From Aquarana catesbeiana (taxonomy: Eukaryota > Chordata > Amphibia > Anura > Ranidae), in the NCBI RefSeq assembly GCF_042186555.1, contig NC_133325.1, positions 293,466,609 through 293,530,608 on the forward strand: 64,000 bases of DNA, read 5' to 3'. A program made the translations under genes and the position numbers. Positions 37,762 to 49,546 of the stretch are shown piece by piece. The stretch's first letter is position 1. Each line of letters opens with the position of its first letter. The notes below the pieces were generated by a model, which was not told where the DNA came from, made no database searches, and saw nothing but the letters and a program-made list of their open reading frames with translations.

Positions 37762-38016
37762 CCCTAGACTTTACAAGCATTTAACCCTTGCACTGAATTG
37801 AGGGTGTAAATGCAAGGGTTTTTTTTGTTAATACTGAAGTTCAGCTTTAAAGTGGGAGCATTAGTAAGAATAGGTATGTCCAAAGGAAGTAAAATCCACG
37901 TAAAAGCATGCCATCGATACATTTAGATAAATGTCACACTTAGCTTTATGACTATGATATATGTTAGTGCACACATTCATGCATCCACTTCCAGCATATT
38001 CTTCCATGCCTTATAG

Positions 38017-38395
38017 AAACATAAAAGCGTGACAGCAGAAAAAGACCAAGTGGTCTATCGAGTCTGTCAGTTTTTAGCATTGTCTGTTTGTTGTTTTCTG
38101 TTTCCTTTTAACCTATTTGTATAAATCTATGTTTTGTTCTAACCATGTTTTAATTAACTTCCTGTTGACTCTCTACCTCTGCTGGCCATCTGTGCAAGCA
38201 TCAACCACTCTTTTAGTAAAACAATACTTTCCAAGCTTAGTTTTGAACTTTTCTCCTACTAGTTTGGAGCCGTGTTCTATATTATCAATATCTTCTTGTG
38301 AATGTGGTCTCCAGAACTGGACACATATAGGGGAATCAGGACCTCCTTCCTCCACTGTTGGACCCTCTAGTAATGCAATTCACTAATTTTGTATT
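38017..38395 (-). pseudogene. CR1-like LINE relic, C-terminal fragment
   Basis: On the minus strand, 38173-38355 reads VQFWRPHSQEDIDNIEHG and then KYCFTKRVVDACTD, which fits the extreme C-terminus of CR1-clade ORF2 proteins (VQ.W.P...DI..LE, then FF..RVV..WN). The stretch between these motifs is shorter than expected, so an internal deletion is likely. Confidence 0.55.
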
Positions 38396-38399
38396 CATC

Positions 38400-38857
38400 T
38401 TAAAGGAGAAGTACAGCCAAAGCTTGTTTGGCTGTACTTCTCCTGTGGATCACTGGAGTGCAGTTGGTTTTGCACACCTGTGACCCATTTTCAGCAGAGA
38501 GCGGGCCGAAGTCCGCTATCTGCCTATGTCACAGAATTTGGTCCAGGCTCTGTGTCATCACGACAACAGAGTCAGGATCCGCCTAGATCCCTGGACCGAC
38601 ACCCAGCTCAGCCTCTTAGTGAGCCGCTGAGAGCCTGAGCTGGCCGCCCCGCCCCTCCACAGCCCAGCACTTCAGTGAGTGAGGAGGGGGCAGAGCAGAG
38701 AGCTGGTGACTGACAGTCACCAGCTGTCTGCTCGGGGAGCTGTGAGAACCGAGTGATCGGTGGTGTTCAATCGCTCAGTTCTCAGTGTTAGTGGTGCCGG
38801 GGGACAGATGCAGCATCGAACCGATGCTGCATCCACCTAGGTATATATGATTCTTAA
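38400..38857. mobile_element. TTAA MITE, ends partly preserved
   Basis: Starts TTAAAGGAGAAGTACAGCC; directly inside the tip is a 16-bp perfect stem (38405-38420 with 38428-38443). TTAA recurs at 38854, which I take as the approximate right end. The interior also pairs (tggtgactgaca / tgtcagtcacca type). No coding. Confidence 0.5.
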
Positions 38858-39239
38858 AAAAAACATTGTTTCCTTTATTGTTCTGGCCAACACTGTACCC
38901 CCAATATTGTACTCTATTAGAGAAATATTTCCCCTAATTGAATTTAGAAATGTTGCACTGTATTTTCCACTGCTTTAAACAATCTTCTACTAATGCCAAA
39001 TCATGTTTCATGTGACAAGCACCTCCAGGAGTAAGTGCAATTCCAGACCAATTTAGATGGCCAACAACTGATGAGAAAAGCACTGTATGCTCAATTAGGA
39101 CACTAGTTTTTGAGAACATGATATTAAAGGTTTATTCAATAAAGTAGTGCAAATCCATGATGATATATAGTATAATGTTTAGTAACCCACAGCCACCGAA
39201 CACACTGCTCAAAAATACTAAAGGAACACTTTTTAATCA

Positions 39240-39714
39240 GAGCATAGGCTCACTGCCTGGCACCGTGGACCTTGATTGGCATTTGCCATTGAACACCAGA
39301 ATTGTCAGGTCCACCACTGGCGCCCTGTGCTTTGAGAACAGGTTCACCCTGTGCACATGTGACAGATGTGAAAAGGTCTGGAGAAGTTGTGGAGAACGTT
39401 ATGTTGCCTGTAACATTGTTCAGCATGACTGGTTTGGTGGTGGGTCAGTGATGGTCTGGGGAGGCATATCCATGGAGGGATGCACAGACCTCTACAGGCT
39501 AGACAATGCCACCCTGATTGCCATTAGGTATAAGATGAAATCCTTGGACCCATTGTCAGACCCTACGCTGTGGGCCCTGGGTTCCTCTTGGTGCACAACA
39601 ATGCCTGGCCTCATGTGGTGAGAGTATGCAGCCAGTTCCTGGAAGATGAATTAATTGATACCATTAAATGCCCCCCTCACTCTCCTGACCTAAATCCAAA
39701 CCTCAGTCTGGTCA
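39240..39714 (+). pseudogene. Tc1-like transposase fragment
   Basis: Encodes the phrase HDWFGGGSVMVWGGIS of Tc1 transposases, then in a second frame LVHNNAWPHVV, the region of the second catalytic Asp (here Asn), and PPHSPDLNP. The helix-turn-helix half and the first catalytic Asp are missing, a frameshift lies near 39580, and the sequence is interrupted right after SPDLNP, before the catalytic Glu region. Not functional. Confidence 0.8.
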
Positions 39715-39765
39715 GCAAACAGCAAACAGCAAAATTGCAACTGTTTCAAATAAACAAAACATATA

Positions 39766-40583
39766 GACATATACACTGGCTCTTCCTCCAGACTCTGAAA
39801 CCTTGATTTCCAAATGAAATGCAAAATGTTCCACAGTCCGTGAGGATTTGGGGAGCCATGTCATCTGCTGGTGTTTGTCCACTGTGTTTTATCAAGTCCA
39901 AAGTCAGCGCAGCCCTCTATCAGGAAATTCTAGAGCACTTCATGCTTCTATCTGCTGACCAGCTTTATGGAGACACTCATTTTATTTTCCAGCAGGACTT
40001 GGCACCTGCCCACACTGCCAAAAAGTATCAATACCTGGTTTAATGATCATGCTATCACTGACTGTGCTTAATTGGCCAGCAAATTCACCTGACCTAAACC
40101 CTATAGAGAATCTGTGGGGTATCATGAAGAGGAAGATGAGAGACACCAGACCCAACAATGCAGACAAGCTGAATGCCACTATCAAAGCAACCTGGGCTTC
40201 CATAACACCTCAGCAGTGCCACAGGTTTATCACCTCCATGCCATGCTGCATTGATGCAGTAATTCATGCAAAAGAAGCCCCGACCAGGTATTGGTATAGT
40301 GCATACTATACTGTACATACTTTTCTGTAAGCCAACAATTCTGTATTAAAAATATTTTTTTTTGTTGGTCTTATGTAATATTCAAATTTACGGAGATACT
40401 GAATTTTGGGTTTTCCCTAGCTGTAAGCCATAATCATCAAAATTAAAAAAAAAAAATGCTTGAAATATATAACTCAGTGTGTAACACATCTATATAAAAT
40501 ATATGAGTTTCACTTTTTTGAATTGAATTACTGAAATAAATTAACTTTTTGATGATATTTACATTTTTTGAGATGCACCTGTA
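39766..40583 (+). pseudogene. Second Tc1-like copy, 5'-truncated, transposase broken
   Basis: Frame 39819-40043 encodes VRIWGAMSSAGVCPLCFI and FQQDLAPAHTAK, with the second catalytic Asp; frame 40043-40330 continues NWPANSPDLNPIENLWG, with the catalytic Glu in IENLW (a Tc1-type third acidic residue). A frameshift separates them. The right inverted repeat, ttttttgagatgcacctg, ends at 40581 before TA. The matching left end is absent. The copy interrupts the left side of the inverted structure around 40.9 kb. Confidence 0.82.
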
Positions 40584-40627
40584 TATACATATATATAAAC
40601 AGAAATGAAAAAAATGAAATACAATGA

Positions 40628-41256
40628 GATATAAATGAAACAACCAAAAACAGGAGAACCAACACCCATAAAACAAAAACAAAAAAGTAACATACAGCAT
40701 ACATGTTCTATAGAGTTAACCCAACCATATTAACACTTAAACAGGCAGTAAAATCCATCCAAAGTTAGGTACTCCTAGAAAAGGTATGTACAGTACATAC
40801 ATATATATATAAAAATGCAAAAAAAAAAAAATAAGAATAAGAATAAAAATAAAATAAAACAAAACCATAATGAAATTAAGTAACATCAATAATGAAACTG
40901 AATATAAATATATAAACATGTAAATGTATCTTTTGACCATGAATATATTTGCAACCACAGATATATTCACGTTTATATATTTATATTCAGTCTCATTATT
41001 GCTGGTACTTATTTTCATTATGGTTTTGTTTTATTTTATTTTTATTCTTATTTTTTTATTTTTTTGCATTTTTATATATATATGTATGTACTGTACATAT
41101 CTTTTCTAGGAGTACCTAACTTTGGATGGATTTTACTGCCTGTTTAAGTGTTAATATGGTTGGGTTAACTCTATAGAACATGTATGCTGTATGTTACTTT
41201 TTTGTTTTTGTTTTATGGGTGTTGGTTCTCCTGTTTTTGGTTGTTTCATTTATATC
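40628..41256. repeat. Large palindrome, about 290-bp arms
   Basis: Left arm 40628-40920 and right arm 40968-41256 are near-perfect inverted copies: for example atataaatgaaacaacc on the left and ggttgtttcatttatat on the right, and agttaacccaacc against ggttgggttaact. The loop is about 47 nt. A further inverted match (agcaaaattgcaactgtttc at about 39728 with its complement at about 41436) suggests the left arm once ran further and was split by the Tc1 copy. Confidence 0.85.
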
Positions 41257-41429
41257 TACAGATTTACATAATATATCTCCTTTCATTGTATATATTTCCA
41301 TTTTACTTTCATCATATACATATATTTTTTCATATTATTATTCATATTATTTATTGTACTTTGCACATATATTCTTTCTTATTTTCTCATTTATGGAATT
41401 GATCTTTTCATGTATGTGCATATGTTTTG

Positions 41430-41760
41430 TTTATTTGAAACAGTTGCAATTTTGCTGTTGATGTAGGGTTTGCAGACTGTGGTTTCTCATGGTGGGTGGG
41501 TGGGTTATTTCCCCGACCATTGATTGATCCCACCTGTTGACTTGTGGTCTTAAGCGAGTATGCATACCTGGCTTAATTAGTAATGAGTAAGCACGACTGT
41601 GTGAAACGCGTCTACCGAGCACTTTTGGATCTTGTGTGTCATGTTTCATCTTTTTATGGATCTTCAATAAAGCTATAGTTTTTAATCCCTGGATGTGCCG
41701 CCACCTTTATCTTTTTCCATGAACTACTTTGGCTGTGGACCAGGCAGGCACTGGGTTTTT
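41430..41760 (+). mobile_element. Probable Penelope-like element 3' end
   Basis: Contains gtgtgaaacgcgtctacc, then tcaataaagctatag, the motif order (hammerhead-like tip, AATAAA) also seen at the PLE in 56-61 kb. No protein is encoded here. Confidence 0.45.
41578..41612 (+). ncRNA. Degenerate hammerhead-like motif
   Basis: taatgag, short stem gcac/gtgt, then GAAA at 41603-41606 followed by cgcgtc. The first box has lost part of CUGAUGA. Low-confidence relic of a PLE ribozyme. Confidence 0.3.
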
Positions 41761-41794
41761 ACAGCAGTATGTGAGATCTCACAGGCTGCTTAGG

Positions 41795-42329
41795 AGTAGG
41801 GATGAGCCCGATGTTCGAGACGAACGTAAGTTCGACTCGAACATTGGGTGTTTACCCGTTTGCCGAATTTAGAACATTATGGGGCGTTCTCAGGAAATTT
41901 GAGCGCCGGCGGAACGCCCCATAATGAACGGCAAGACCATCAATGCACTGCGAGATCGCAGTGCATTGATGGCTGCTGATTGGCCAAAGCATGCACCTGA
42001 CCTGCATGCTTTGGCCAATCACAGTGCGCTCTGCTGTGAAAGCCATGATTGGCCAAAGGCAGGGTCCACGCCCCACACTATGTTAGGCTTCTTACAAGTG
42101 GCCATACATAGTTTTATGAATGAGAGCAGCAAAATTACATTTGTAAAGGAAAAATTAAATTTAAAACTGCTTGCGGCTGTAATGTATTGCCAAGCCTCGG
42201 CAATATAGATAAAAATCATTTGAAAAAAATGGCGTGGGTTCCCCCTTTGGGTCTGGTATGGATATTAAGAGGAACCCTGCGCCAAAATTTTTTTAAAAAA
42301 TGGTGTGGGGGTTCCCCCAAGAAAATCAC
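41795..42329 (+). mobile_element. GGGATGAGC-type ranid repeat, short copy
   Basis: Begins agtagggatgagcccgatg; shares the run from gaacattatggggcgttc through cgatcgcagtgcattgatg, ttggccaaagcatgcacctg and gccccacacta with the copy starting at 43364. It ends with the ggcgtgggttcccc ... gttcccccaaga region. Non-coding. Confidence 0.7.
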
Positions 42330-42420
42330 TGTGTTCCTTTAATTCTTCTGAGCAGTGTATAAACTGAAGAGAGAATGGAAAAACATTTAGGTGTATCTCT
42401 AGGAAAAGTTTTGTTTTATT

Positions 42421-42796
42421 TTAAGACCCCTTTCACACTGGGGCGCTTTTCAGGCGTTTTAGCGCAAAAAATAGCGCCTGTAAAGCACCTGAAAAGTGCC
42501 TCTCAAGCCACCCCAGTGTGAAAGCAGTGCGCTTGCAGGACAAGAAAAAGTCCTGCAAGCAGCATCTTTGGGGAGGTGCGGCAGCGGGAGCGGTGTATAC
42601 AGCACTCCTCCACTGCCCTGCCCATTGAAATGAATGGGCAGCACTGCCGAAGCACCTGCAAAGTGGGTGCTATTAAGCCTTTCCTCGGCTGCTAGCGGGG
42701 GTTAAAAGCACCCCACTAGCGGCCGAAAAGCGCCGCTAAAACTAGCGGCTCTTTACCACTAACACCCGCAGCGCCCTAGTGTGAAAAGAGTCTTAA
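42421..42796. mobile_element. TTAA MITE, GACCCCTTTCACACT ends
   Basis: Left tip TTAAGACCCCTTTCACACTG and right tip cctagtgtgaaaagagtcTTAA are inverted, with TTAA on both sides. The interior is GC-rich with many gcgc phrases. Non-coding. Confidence 0.88.
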
Positions 42797-43298
42797 TGGC
42801 ACTGGAATGACTAAACCCTCTATCAAGGTTTTATTTCTGTCTGTGTCACCATTGGGGAGATTCATCACACTGTTTTTCCTGATGAAGATTGTCACCAAAA
42901 CAGAAAAGGGGGGAACTCCAAAGTTTTAGAGTTGTACCAAAAAAAAAAGGTTATGGGACACCTTTTCCGGGGGGGGGGGGGGGGGGGGGCAACTATCTAA
43001 GAGGAAGCTTTATTCTAACCTTCTGTTGCATCTCTTGGACAGGAAGTGAAGGGAAATTTCCATATACAAACAGCAATAAATAACTGGCAGGTGTTTTAAC
43101 CCGTACCTACTCAAGAGAAAAGAAAAACTATTTTAGCTATATATATACACTTGGTTTGCAGTTGCAGTTTACAGATCGCATATTACTGAACAAGTCTGCA
43201 TGTCACACTAACATATATCTGTTTGCCACATAGAATTTAAATGATATATCATCTCAGAACATACATATACAGTGCATGCATGTTTATTTGCCTAGATA
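42797..43298. other. Anonymous sequence with long poly-G
   Basis: Contains 21 consecutive G at 42969-42989. Phrases around 43020-43075 (cttggacaggaagtgaaggg) resemble 8120-8200, hinting at a dispersed repeat, but no ends were found. Confidence 0.45.
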
Positions 43299-43883
43299 GG
43301 GGGTCAGCAAGCCGTCGATCGTGACTGACCTTTTGACTGCAGGCAACCGATGAGTTGATCAGGAATAGAGATGGTCCCACGGTTCGAGTCGAATGAATAT
43401 TGGGTGGTCGCCCGTTTGCTGAATTCCGAACATTATGGGGCGTTCGCGGCAGATTCACGCCACGGAGTGCCCCATACTGCACTGCGAGATCGCAGTGCAT
43501 TGATGTCTGATGATTGGCCAAAGCATGCACCTGACCTGCATGCTTTGGCCAATCACAGTGCGCTCTGCTGTGAGAGCCATGATTGGCCAAAAGCAGGGTG
43601 CCTTTAGCCAATCATGGCTCAGGGGGCTTAGTCCACGCCCCACACTATATGAGGCTGCTTACACAGCGGCCCTATTAAGTGTAATGATTGAGAGAATGTT
43701 AGCATATATTCAGTGTAGTCAGGGTAGTGTAGACTATATATACAGTGCAGGCAGTATATTAATATATATACCGTGTAATATATAGATATATATATCTATA
43801 TAGATATAGATATATATATCTATATAGATATATATATACATCTACTCTGCATTCAGTGCAGACTATATATACAGTGCAGGAAG

Positions 43884-43886
<3 letters not shown>

Positions 43887-43953
<67 letters not shown>
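43887..43953. repeat. (TA)n microsatellite
   Basis: About 67 bp of TA dinucleotides, preceded at 43776-43842 by a cluster of tatagata palindromic units. Confidence 0.95.
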
Positions 43954-43959
<6 letters not shown>

Positions 43960-45308
43960 CACAACCCTTGCCCGGTGGTTGTGGGGTTCTGCGGGCGAGG
44001 GGGCTTATCAGAATCTGGAATCTGGGGGGCCCCAGATCCCACCCCCCCATGTGAATGGGTATGGGGTAAATTGTACCCCTACCCATTCACCAAAAAAAGT
44101 GTGAAAAGTAAAAACTACAAAAGGCAGTTTTTGACAATTCCTTTATTAAAAAAGAAAAAAAAGTGTCCCACGATGTCCATTCTTCTTCAATCACACCGCC
44201 CGATGGACCCGAAAAATAGAAAAAAAGACCCTCCACCTCGATGGGAGGCGTCCCGCCGACTGCTGTCTTTTCGCTGTGACAGCTGTTATATAGGCAACGG
44301 CATAACCACCCGGTGATGTAACTGAGTGACCCACCCTTTATGATGTCATGTGCCATCAAAGGGGGCGGGGTAATCCGGTTACGCCACCGGGTGGCCCACC
44401 CTTGCCTATATAACAGCTGTCACAGCGAAAAGACAACAGTCAGCGGGACACTTTTTCTTTTTTTTTCTTTTTTAATAAAGGAATTGTCAAAAACTGTCTT
44501 TTTGTGGTTTTACTTTTTCACACTTTTTTGGGTGAATGGGTAGGGGTACAATGTACCCCTACCCATTCACATGGGGGGGTGGGTGGGATCTGGGGGCCCC
44601 CTTATTAAAGGTGGCTTCCAGATTCTAAAAACCCCCAGCCCGCAGAGCCCCACAACTACCGGGCAAGGGTTATGGGGATGAGGCTCTTGTCCTTGGGACC
44701 CCAAAGCACCCTCCCCATGTTGAGGGCATGTGACCTGGTATGGTTCGGGGGGGCGCTCACTCCTGACCCCTCCTGTCCTCTAGGCTGCATGCTCGGATAA
44801 GGGTCTGGTATAAATTTTGGGGGGGACCCCACGCCAATTGTTTTTTACATTTTGGCGTGGAGTTCCCCTTAAAATCCATACCAGACACGAAGGGCCTGGT
44901 ATGGACTGCGGGGGACCCATGCCGTTTTTTTCATTGATTTTTATCTATATTGCTGGGGTCCAGCAAAAAATTACAGCGGCGAGCAATTTTAAATTACATT
45001 TTTTTTCTTTAGAAATGTCATTTTGCTGCAGGACTATAAAACACATCAGACAGATGTGCCACTTTACAAGCAGACTAAGGGGACCCCCCCCCCCCCACGC
45101 ACGATATTTAAAGGAATATTTCATTTTTATTGCTTCACTTTATGCATTCTTAAAATCACTGCTCCTAAAAAAACGGTTGTTTTAAAAACTTTTTTTTGCA
45201 TTGATACTGGGGCAGTACCCGGGTCTCAATACACTTTTTAGGGTAATAATTTGCATATAAGCCTTAAAATGAGCACTTTTGATTTTTCATGTTCGTGTTC
45301 CATAGACT

Positions 45309-46087
45309 TTAACCTCCCTGGCAGTTTTCCCAAATGTGGCTCGGGGTTAAATTTCAGCACCATTAGCGGTAACCCTGAGCCACACTCAGGATTGCATTGC
45401 AGGATCCTGGTGCGGTATACTTACCTTGTCCCCAGGATCCTGCGATGTCCCCCGCTGTGTCTGTGGGCTCTGTCCTCCACCCAAAGCCTCTCTGTGCCGG
45501 GCTCCGTTCCCTGCGAGTGTCGCAACGCATGGGGCGGGGCCCGGCGGCAAATTCAAAAAAGTGAACAATCATAATACATACAGTACACTGTAATCTTGCA
45601 GATTACAATACTGTATGAAATTATTTCACATCCCTTTTGTCCCTAGTGCTTTGTCCAATGCCCTGCATGCAGTTTTATATTATATATACTGTTCTTTCTG
45701 CCTGGAAATTTGAGATTGTCCATAGCAACCAAAAAGTGTCCCTTTAGGTCAAAAGTGGTTTTAGACCAGCTAGAAAACAGCGATAGTAAATTAGAACACT
45801 TACAGAATTGAGCGATAGTGAATCGTGGGGAAATTAATTTTATTATTATTATATTATTATTTTTTATAATTATTTATATTTATTTATTTACGTAATTATA
45901 ATTTATGATTTTGTGTTTCAAACTTCATCATACCTGGGATATCTACTAGACTCTTGGTGGACAGATTTAAGTGTGTTATTGCTAAGAATTACAGGCCTAC
46001 AATATAAAACACCAAATTTCTATGCAAAATAATTGTACCGCTTTGAGATGCAAAAATCTGAAATAATCATACCGCCAGGGAGGCTAA
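45309..46087. mobile_element. TTAA MITE with CCTCCCTGGC ends
   Basis: Left tip TTAACCTCCCTGGCAGTTTT, right tip taccgccagggaggcTAA (the right TTAA has become CTAA). Its removal restores the surrounding phrase catagactttaa + (ta)gggttcgcatg of the host repeat, so it is a later insertion into a TTAA of that repeat. Confidence 0.85.
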
Positions 46088-46249
46088 TAGGGTTCGCATG
46101 TTAGCACAAATTTTTTGCCTGTTCGCATGTTTTGGTGCAAACCTAACTGGGGGGGGTTCCCTAATCAGTAACACAGCCCTGCTCACAGTCCTTTCCCCAG
46201 CCTCTGCCGTTCTCCTCTTTACTGCAAAGCGGGGAGCGGGAAGAGTCAC

Positions 46250-46407
46250 AGTACTGGATAGAAGGCGGGGGCGGGAGCTGCTGGAATTAACTTTTCACAT
46301 TAGCCAGTAGGTGATTGGTTGCTGAGCGGTCCTAGCAACCAATCACCAGCTTGGTAATGTAAAAAGTTAACTCCAGCAGCTCTCGCCCCCACCCTCTATC
46401 CAGTACT
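46250..46407. repeat. Inverted repeat in the right part of the composite element
   Basis: agtactggatagaaggcggg on the left and its approximate complement (caccctctatccagtact) on the right; the inner core ggtgattggttgct ... agcaaccaatcacc (46309-46346) is perfect. Followed to about 46700 by a purine-rich degenerate array of 'gaggacactactgtggggg'-like units. Confidence 0.8.
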
Positions 46408-46870
46408 GTCATACAGTTGAAAGGACACTACAGTTGAGGTGATGTGAAGGGCGACAGAAGAATTAGAGCTTTAGGGGGGGCACAGGGCACTGCAATAGTA
46501 GGAGGGGAAGAGGACATTACTGCGGAGTGAAGGGGGCAGAGGACACTATAGTGGGGGGGGTGATGTGAAGGGGGGCAGGACACTGCTATGGGGAGACAGA
46601 GGACATTACTCTATGTGGGCAGAGGTCCCTACTGTTGGAGGGGAGGATGAAAACTACTGTGGGGGGGGGGGGCAAAGCACACTACTGTGAGGGGGATGAT
46701 GTGAAAGGAAGAGGAGGACAAGGCACAGGACAGTATGCTCTGGTTTTATTGGGCCCTTGAAAGTTATTTTTTTTAAAGGGCATCCCCTCTTCCCCAGGGG
46801 ATCTTTGATTTGCTTCATGTTGTCCAGGTAGAGCTCAACCTCTGAAAGGTTGCCTACCCCTGCCTTAGAT

Positions 46871-48149
46871 ACTATAACATTAGTCTTTTTCTACAAAATA
46901 ATCATGTTGTTTCTTTGTAGGTATGCTTTTGATAAGTGTATCAATCATGTGATCATGCGTTTGTTCAATATTATATTAATTGAGTGCAAGTACATGATGT
47001 GCATCTTACAATCTTCTTACTCGAGTTGTGACTTGAGTCACATTTCAGGGCCACAGTTCCTGAACTTTACCAATGTGTCACGACTTTGATTAGTGGAGAC
47101 ATGAACATAAATGCACTGACCCATAAAAACAGAAGCCATTGTATACATCCGGATGAGTGTCATACCATGCAACACTTGCTCTTCTTAAAGAATAACAAAA
47201 CCTCCTTGTTTTTATGCAGAATTTCAGGATTCTGGCATGTGGGGGGCTACAGCTACTGTTAGAGAAAGCATTTCAGCAAATTCTGAACTTAAATGGTGAA
47301 TTTACTAAAGAATTAGAGTGAAAGTTGGTGCATTGATAGTGTGTGAACAAGTATATGCTCACAGAATTTACTATGAACCTCATGAGGCATACCAAAAATC
47401 TACATGTTTATTGTTCAGAATTTACTAACAAGGGTGGTTATTTATTTATTACAGTTATTTACTGTATAGAGTGCCATCAACGTACAAAGCACTTTACATA
47501 TTTATTATACATTCACATTATCCCTGTCCTCAAGGAGCTTACAATCAAGGTCCCTAACTTACATTTCTACATTTACATACTAAGGACAATTTAGACAGCA
47601 ATTAACTTACCAGCATGTTTTTGGAGTGTGGGAGGAAACCCGTACAGGCACAGGGAGGACAGGCAAACTCCAGGCAGGTAGTACAATGGTTGATGACCCT
47701 TGTGCTGCTAGGCAGAAGCGCTAACCACTTAGTCTGGTTTTCTACGGTTTGTATGCTCCAGCATTCAAATGTATGCCAGCCAACAAATGGTGAACCAAAA
47801 ATAGAAACGTGGCCTTCTCTAATACTTTTTGGTCCCACTGTTAGCATTTTTTAATTACAGCATGTAGGAAAAAAACTGTACAAAGTAATCCTGGTTAATA
47901 TGGTCCTTTCATACCTATGCATTACAGGAATGCATGCACTACCCACAAATCAATATACACCTAACTCACTAAAGAGACACACATACATTGCACCAGAGGA
48001 CATGGTAACACATACAGTGTGTTGTGTATTACACAGGATTTTGTGAATGGACAACGGGATTGAGAGGTAAAATGAAAGTATTGCTTCCCTGTACGAAATC
48101 CGCAATAGGACGAAAGTTCAGCGATAGCTGTAACATCCAGTGATAACAC
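46871..48149. other. Mostly anonymous; one dispersed repeat fragment
   Basis: The stretch 47450-47735 (gcactttacatatttatt, then agcatgtttttggagtgtggg and aggaaacccgtacagg) is a vertebrate dispersed repeat I have seen before but cannot name. No gene elsewhere. Confidence 0.45.
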
Positions 48150-49546
48150 AAGTAGTGATTTTTTTTTTCACATTATACATTTTTATTCAAAAGTTCAATA
48201 CAAAATAATACTACAGAAGTACAGAAAGCAAGGTGCCCACATTGATTTCCTAATACATAGATAGAAATTCAATCGTTGTGATAAAGGCATATCAATATGA
48301 CATATCAAAGTTGGTACACATATACAATCTGAGACAAGAAAGGCAAGAAAGACAAGATGAAAATGCAAAATGACAGTTCTCAACACAATGAGTATGGATC
48401 ATGTGAGAACAAAGAGACAATATAGGATATAAGAAGAAAGAAAAGAAAGTAAGAAAAAAGAGGAGAAGGTTGTAGGGTAGAAAGCATGGACTAGGTTGCT
48501 TGTTGGTTATATAGAGTGTTGCAACAATCACAGTTGGTAATAGGTATGGCACAAAGGCAGTGGTGTATTTAGGTTTTGTGCTGCCCTAGGCCTGACTAAG
48601 CTTGCGCACCCCCTAATTCAAATATGACCCACCCCTTCCTGTCAAGGCCACACCCCTTTCTTTTTAAGATCCGCCCTGTCATCTTCATTGGAGGAGGACA
48701 GAGGGACACCGCGGGAAGAGGACAGAGAGGCATGCAGCATCTTTTCATTTGGGGGGGTAAGGGGATATAGGCTAGTTGCTTTGGGAGGGGAGGATCAGAC
48801 CCCCCCCCACTAGCACATACCCTCTCCCTTCCCAAAGCACCCAGCACATATCCCCTTACCCCCCTCCCCTCATCCATGTGGGAATCTGTTATCTGCCCCC
48901 CTTCCCGGTTACTGTGTTCCCCTCCACTGTAAACTATACACAGACCTCCGAGCAGCAGCGCGGCTCATGCACTGAAGTCGTGTCCCTCCTCTGTGGCTCC
49001 TTCTCCTCCTGGCTGTGTACACTAGAACAAGGAGGAGGAGCTGAGGAGTGTGTGTGACTGACAGTGGGGAGAGAGGTGGCGGCTGCTACGGAAAGCCGAT
49101 CGCGGCTTGTGGGACCCCAGGCAGTAGATGTCCTGGGTGCCCACGCTAGCGCACCCTGTATTGCCAGTTACCGAAGCTCAGTGCCGGAACTTGTTGTGGG
49201 CTCCGGGACAGTGGTGTCACTAGGTTTGGTGTCACCTGGAGCTGTAAAAATTGTGTCATCCCCCCCTTAATTTTTTGACTGGAGGCCCAGCGTTGGAGCT
49301 CATTGTGGCGGTCAATAAGGCCTAGAGGATATCAGGTTAGGCACTTCCTAATGGCTCAGTCCCTGGGAACAGTAATGGATAATGGCCAACAGGCTCTCTT
49401 ACCAGGCCCGGTGAAACTGCAACAGTGATCCCTCCGGCTGGATGTTCACTCACTCTGGGTTGCCCAGGCTGACTCTGGTCAGTAGTGTAGCATGTCTGTA
49501 CCCTGGCAGTGGCTTTATCTTTATCCCCCTCTGGTGGTGCAGTTAC

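Larger units (their letters stand above)
39199..42357 (+). mobile_element. Tc1/mariner element carrying several later insertions
   Basis: The left tip acactgctcaaaaatactaa (39199) and right tip aattcttctgagcagtgt (ending 42357, followed by ATA) are inverted copies typical of a Tc1-like family. Between them is only the C-terminal half of a transposase (39240-39714); the rest is other mobile DNA: a second Tc1 copy, a large palindrome, a PLE end and a GGGATGAGC element. The original element would be 1-1.5 kb. Confidence 0.6.
43364..46165. mobile_element. GGGATGAGC-type ranid repeat, long copy
   Basis: Left tip agagatggtcccacggttcgag and right tip ggtgcaaacctaactggggg agree with this family as I remember it. 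The middle contains a large imperfect inverted repeat, about 43970-44300 with 44350-44690 (for example cctacccattcac against gtgaatgggtagg, and gtgacagctgttatataggc against its complement). A TA microsatellite and palindromic (tatagatatatatc) tracts occupy 43780-43953. Non-coding. Confidence 0.65.
43299..46862. mobile_element. Composite hAT-like element with nested insertions
   Basis: The left tip (t)agggggtcagcaagcc and right tip ggttgcctacccctg are inverted (CAGGGGT-type). The flanks tgcctaga (43291-43298) and ccttagat (46863-46870) could be one decayed duplication with a 1-bp indel. Between the outer parts lies a GGGATGAGC-type repeat (43364-46165), which itself contains a TTAA MITE (45309-46087). 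The outer pairing is inference. Confidence 0.45.

Noticed and set aside
40443..41461. Several hydrophobic Phe/Tyr/Ile-rich frames resembling membrane proteins
   Set aside because: They arise from T-rich and TA-rich arms of a palindrome and have mirror frames on the other strand.
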